This document shows, piece by piece, positions 5,540 through 6,895 of a DNA stretch of 6,895 nucleotides. The stretch's first letter is position 1, and each line of letters begins with the position of its first letter. Both the position numbers and the translations under genes were made by a program. Source of the stretch: Oscillospiraceae bacterium (GTDB taxonomy: Bacteria > Bacillota > Clostridia > Oscillospirales > Acutalibacteraceae); assembly GCA_902761265.1 (NCBI GenBank), contig CACWJV010000120.1, positions 1-6,895 on the forward strand, in the 5' to 3' direction. The notes beneath the pieces were generated by a model that had not been told where the DNA came from, ran no database searches, and saw nothing but the letters and a program-made list of their open reading frames with translations.

Positions 5540-6895
5540 ATGGGTAAACTGAAAACCTTTCTGCAAAGCCCCCTTGTTAAAAAAGACGTCGGTGAAGAGA
5601 CCGTTCTGACATGGAAAGAGACGATTTCTTATGCGCTCGGCCGCGGCGCGCAGGGCATGAACACCGGCATGACCAGCTCTAAATATGTCAACTACTTTTT
5701 AACAAATGTTCTGTTTTCCAAGCTTGAGCAGGAACGCGGCAAAGGCAGTGCGATGAGCATTGCGTCGCGGATTCGCTTTTACTGCGGCATTTTCGACGCA
5801 ATCAACGACCCCGTTATGGGTGTGATCGTTGACCGCACACGCACCAAAAACGGCCAGATGCGGCCCTATATCAAGTGGGCGCCGATCTTTGTAGCTATTG
5901 TAATGGTGCTGTTTTTCATCGGTTCGTCTTCTATGCCGACCTGGTTTAACATTGTCTATACCACAGTGTTGTTTGTGCTGCTTGATGTGACCTATACCGC
6001 GTTTGATATTCCGATGGGTGCCCTCGCGTTTTCGATCACGCCGAGCGGCATCGAGCGAACCAAACTGTTCGGCGTCTCGTCGATCGTTCGATCTGTCGGA
6101 GGCGCGATTCCGATGGTATTTGTGGCCGGTGCCGGGCTGCTGCCGTATTTCAGTGACCACCGCCCGCAGTCCTATTTGACGAGTGCGGTCATCGCCGCTG
6201 TGGGTATTGTAGTGCTCACCCGGCTGACCTACGCCAATACTCACGAACGCGCCCAGCATAAAGAGGATGCGCCGTCGGTGAAAGAATGCTTCCGCCTGCT
6301 GTTTCAAAACCGTCCGCTGCTGATGCTGTTTTTGGGCAATATCTGTTTTGTGCTTTGTAAAATTCCTGAGCAGGTCTCGACCTATTTTGTCTATGACCTG
6401 ATGGCAAATGACAAATACAATCTCTTTATAGATATTGTCAAGTTCCCCGGCTCTCTGATTGCAGCGGTGCTGGTGCCGATGATTATGGAAAAGCTCGGCC
6501 GGAAAGCGAACCCGAAGCGATTTTATCAGGTGTGCTGCGTGCTGGCGATTGTCTTAAGCGGCCTGTTTGCACTGACGACCTACCACGGTCTACTCGGGAA
6601 AGCGCCGGGCACGTCTGTGTCGCTGTTTACAGGTATTATGATCGTACTGTTTACCGGACTGCTTGCGATCCCGATGGAGTTTAAAAACCTGATCCAAAAA
6701 GAAATGGAAGCCGAAACCGTCGATTATATTGAATATAAAACCGGAACCCGCGTGGAAGGCGTGATGCTGTCGATCATGTCCTTCACCGGCAAAATCGAAA
6801 ACACATTTTCCGCGTCGATCGGCCTGCGCGTGCTCGGACTGACCGGCTATATCAGCCACGAAGAGGGGAGCGTTGCACAAAACAGCGGAACAAAT
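5540..6895 (+). CDS. GPH-family (MelB-like) sugar:cation symporter (partial, C-terminus off window)
   Basis: The frame opens at the ATG at 5540 after GAGGA (5528-5532) and stays open for 452 codons to the edge. It is an integral membrane carrier of the glycoside-pentoside-hexuronide:cation symporter family, within the major facilitator superfamily. It would import a sugar or sugar conjugate with Na+ or H+. The signature FDAINDPVMGVIVDRTRTKNG starts at residue 85, where D86 and D90 correspond to the MelB cation-site pair. D156 in FDIPMG corresponds to MelB D124, so the whole cation site is retained. The C-terminal family motif DYIEYKTGTRVEG lies at 395-407. A hydrophilic N-terminal stretch of about 25 residues precedes the first helix, longer than in MelB. 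Only the last helix and tail should be missing (MelB is about 475 residues). The substrate cannot be told; no sugar-hydrolase gene is in view. It has its own consensus promoter. Confidence 0.93.
   Translation, partial: MGKLKTFLQSPLVKKDVGEETVLTWKETISYALGRGAQGMNTGMTSSKYVNYFLTNVLFSKLEQERGKGSAMSIASRIRFYCGIFDAINDPVMGVIVDRTRTKNGQMRPYIKWAPIFVAIVMVLFFIGSSSMPTWFNIVYTTVLFVLLDVTYTAFDIPMGALAFSITPSGIERTKLFGVSSIVRSVGGAIPMVFVAGAGLLPYFSDHRPQSYLTSAVIAAVGIVVLTRLTYANTHERAQHKEDAPSVKECFRLLFQNRPLLMLFLGNICFVLCKIPEQVSTYFVYDLMANDKYNLFIDIVKFPGSLIAAVLVPMIMEKLGRKANPKRFYQVCCVLAIVLSGLFALTTYHGLLGKAPGTSVSLFTGIMIVLFTGLLAIPMEFKNLIQKEMEAETVDYIEYKTGTRVEGVMLSIMSFTGKIENTFSASIGLRVLGLTGYISHEEGSVAQNSGTN

Noticed and set aside
5699..6307. 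202-codon antisense open frame inside the symporter gene
   Set aside because: The sense frame is a clear GPH symporter. The antisense product is His/Arg-rich and without motifs.

Overview
The window looks like a chromosomal stretch from a low-to-moderate GC Firmicute, most likely an anaerobic gut Clostridium relative (Oscillospiraceae/Ruminococcaceae type). This is inferred from four things: the rpsO-pnp gene pair, an ECF-transporter S component, a GPH-family symporter with a long N-terminus, and consensus sigma-A promoters with strong Shine-Dalgarno sites. The species cannot be named from the sequence alone. No mobile element, CRISPR array, rRNA or tRNA was seen, and no gene-free stretch exceeds about 200 bases.

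Layout. Positions 1-911 (minus strand) hold the N-terminal part of an M28-type zinc aminopeptidase with two transmembrane hairpins inserted in the catalytic domain; its C-terminus lies beyond the window. It is divergent from a YjjU-like patatin phospholipase (1088-1942), and each gene has its own recognisable promoter in the shared intergenic region. Next comes rpsO (ribosomal protein S15, 2119-2385) behind a strong extended -10 promoter and a structured leader of about 120 nt. Then comes pnp (polynucleotide phosphorylase, 2579-4759). An ECF S component (4825-5430) follows immediately after the pnp terminator. A GPH/MelB-like sugar:cation symporter (5540 to the window end) has a perfect consensus promoter that is nested inside the terminator of the preceding gene. 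The first and last genes are real although they are open at the window edges.

How it works together. rpsO and pnp form the conserved translation/RNA-decay pair. I see no convincing promoter between them, so pnp probably depends on read-through from the rpsO promoter past a terminator-like hairpin with a poor U-tract. Between that hairpin and the pnp ribosome binding site lies a second, much longer imperfect hairpin (2457-2537, about 32 base pairs). It resembles in design the RNase III-cleaved leader duplex through which E. coli PNPase autoregulates. The rpsO leader can also be drawn as a three-way junction carrying a G-U/G-C step, the type of structure S15 binds. The two transporters and the phospholipase and peptidase genes are ordinary accessory or housekeeping functions with no obvious shared pathway.

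No wholly new multi-gene system is evident. The most interesting content is RNA-level regulation: the pnp leader hairpin, the candidate rpsO leader fold, the promoter nested in a terminator at 5459-5520, and the terminator that abuts the ECF gene's Shine-Dalgarno. The membrane-embedded architecture of the M28 peptidase is the most unusual protein feature.
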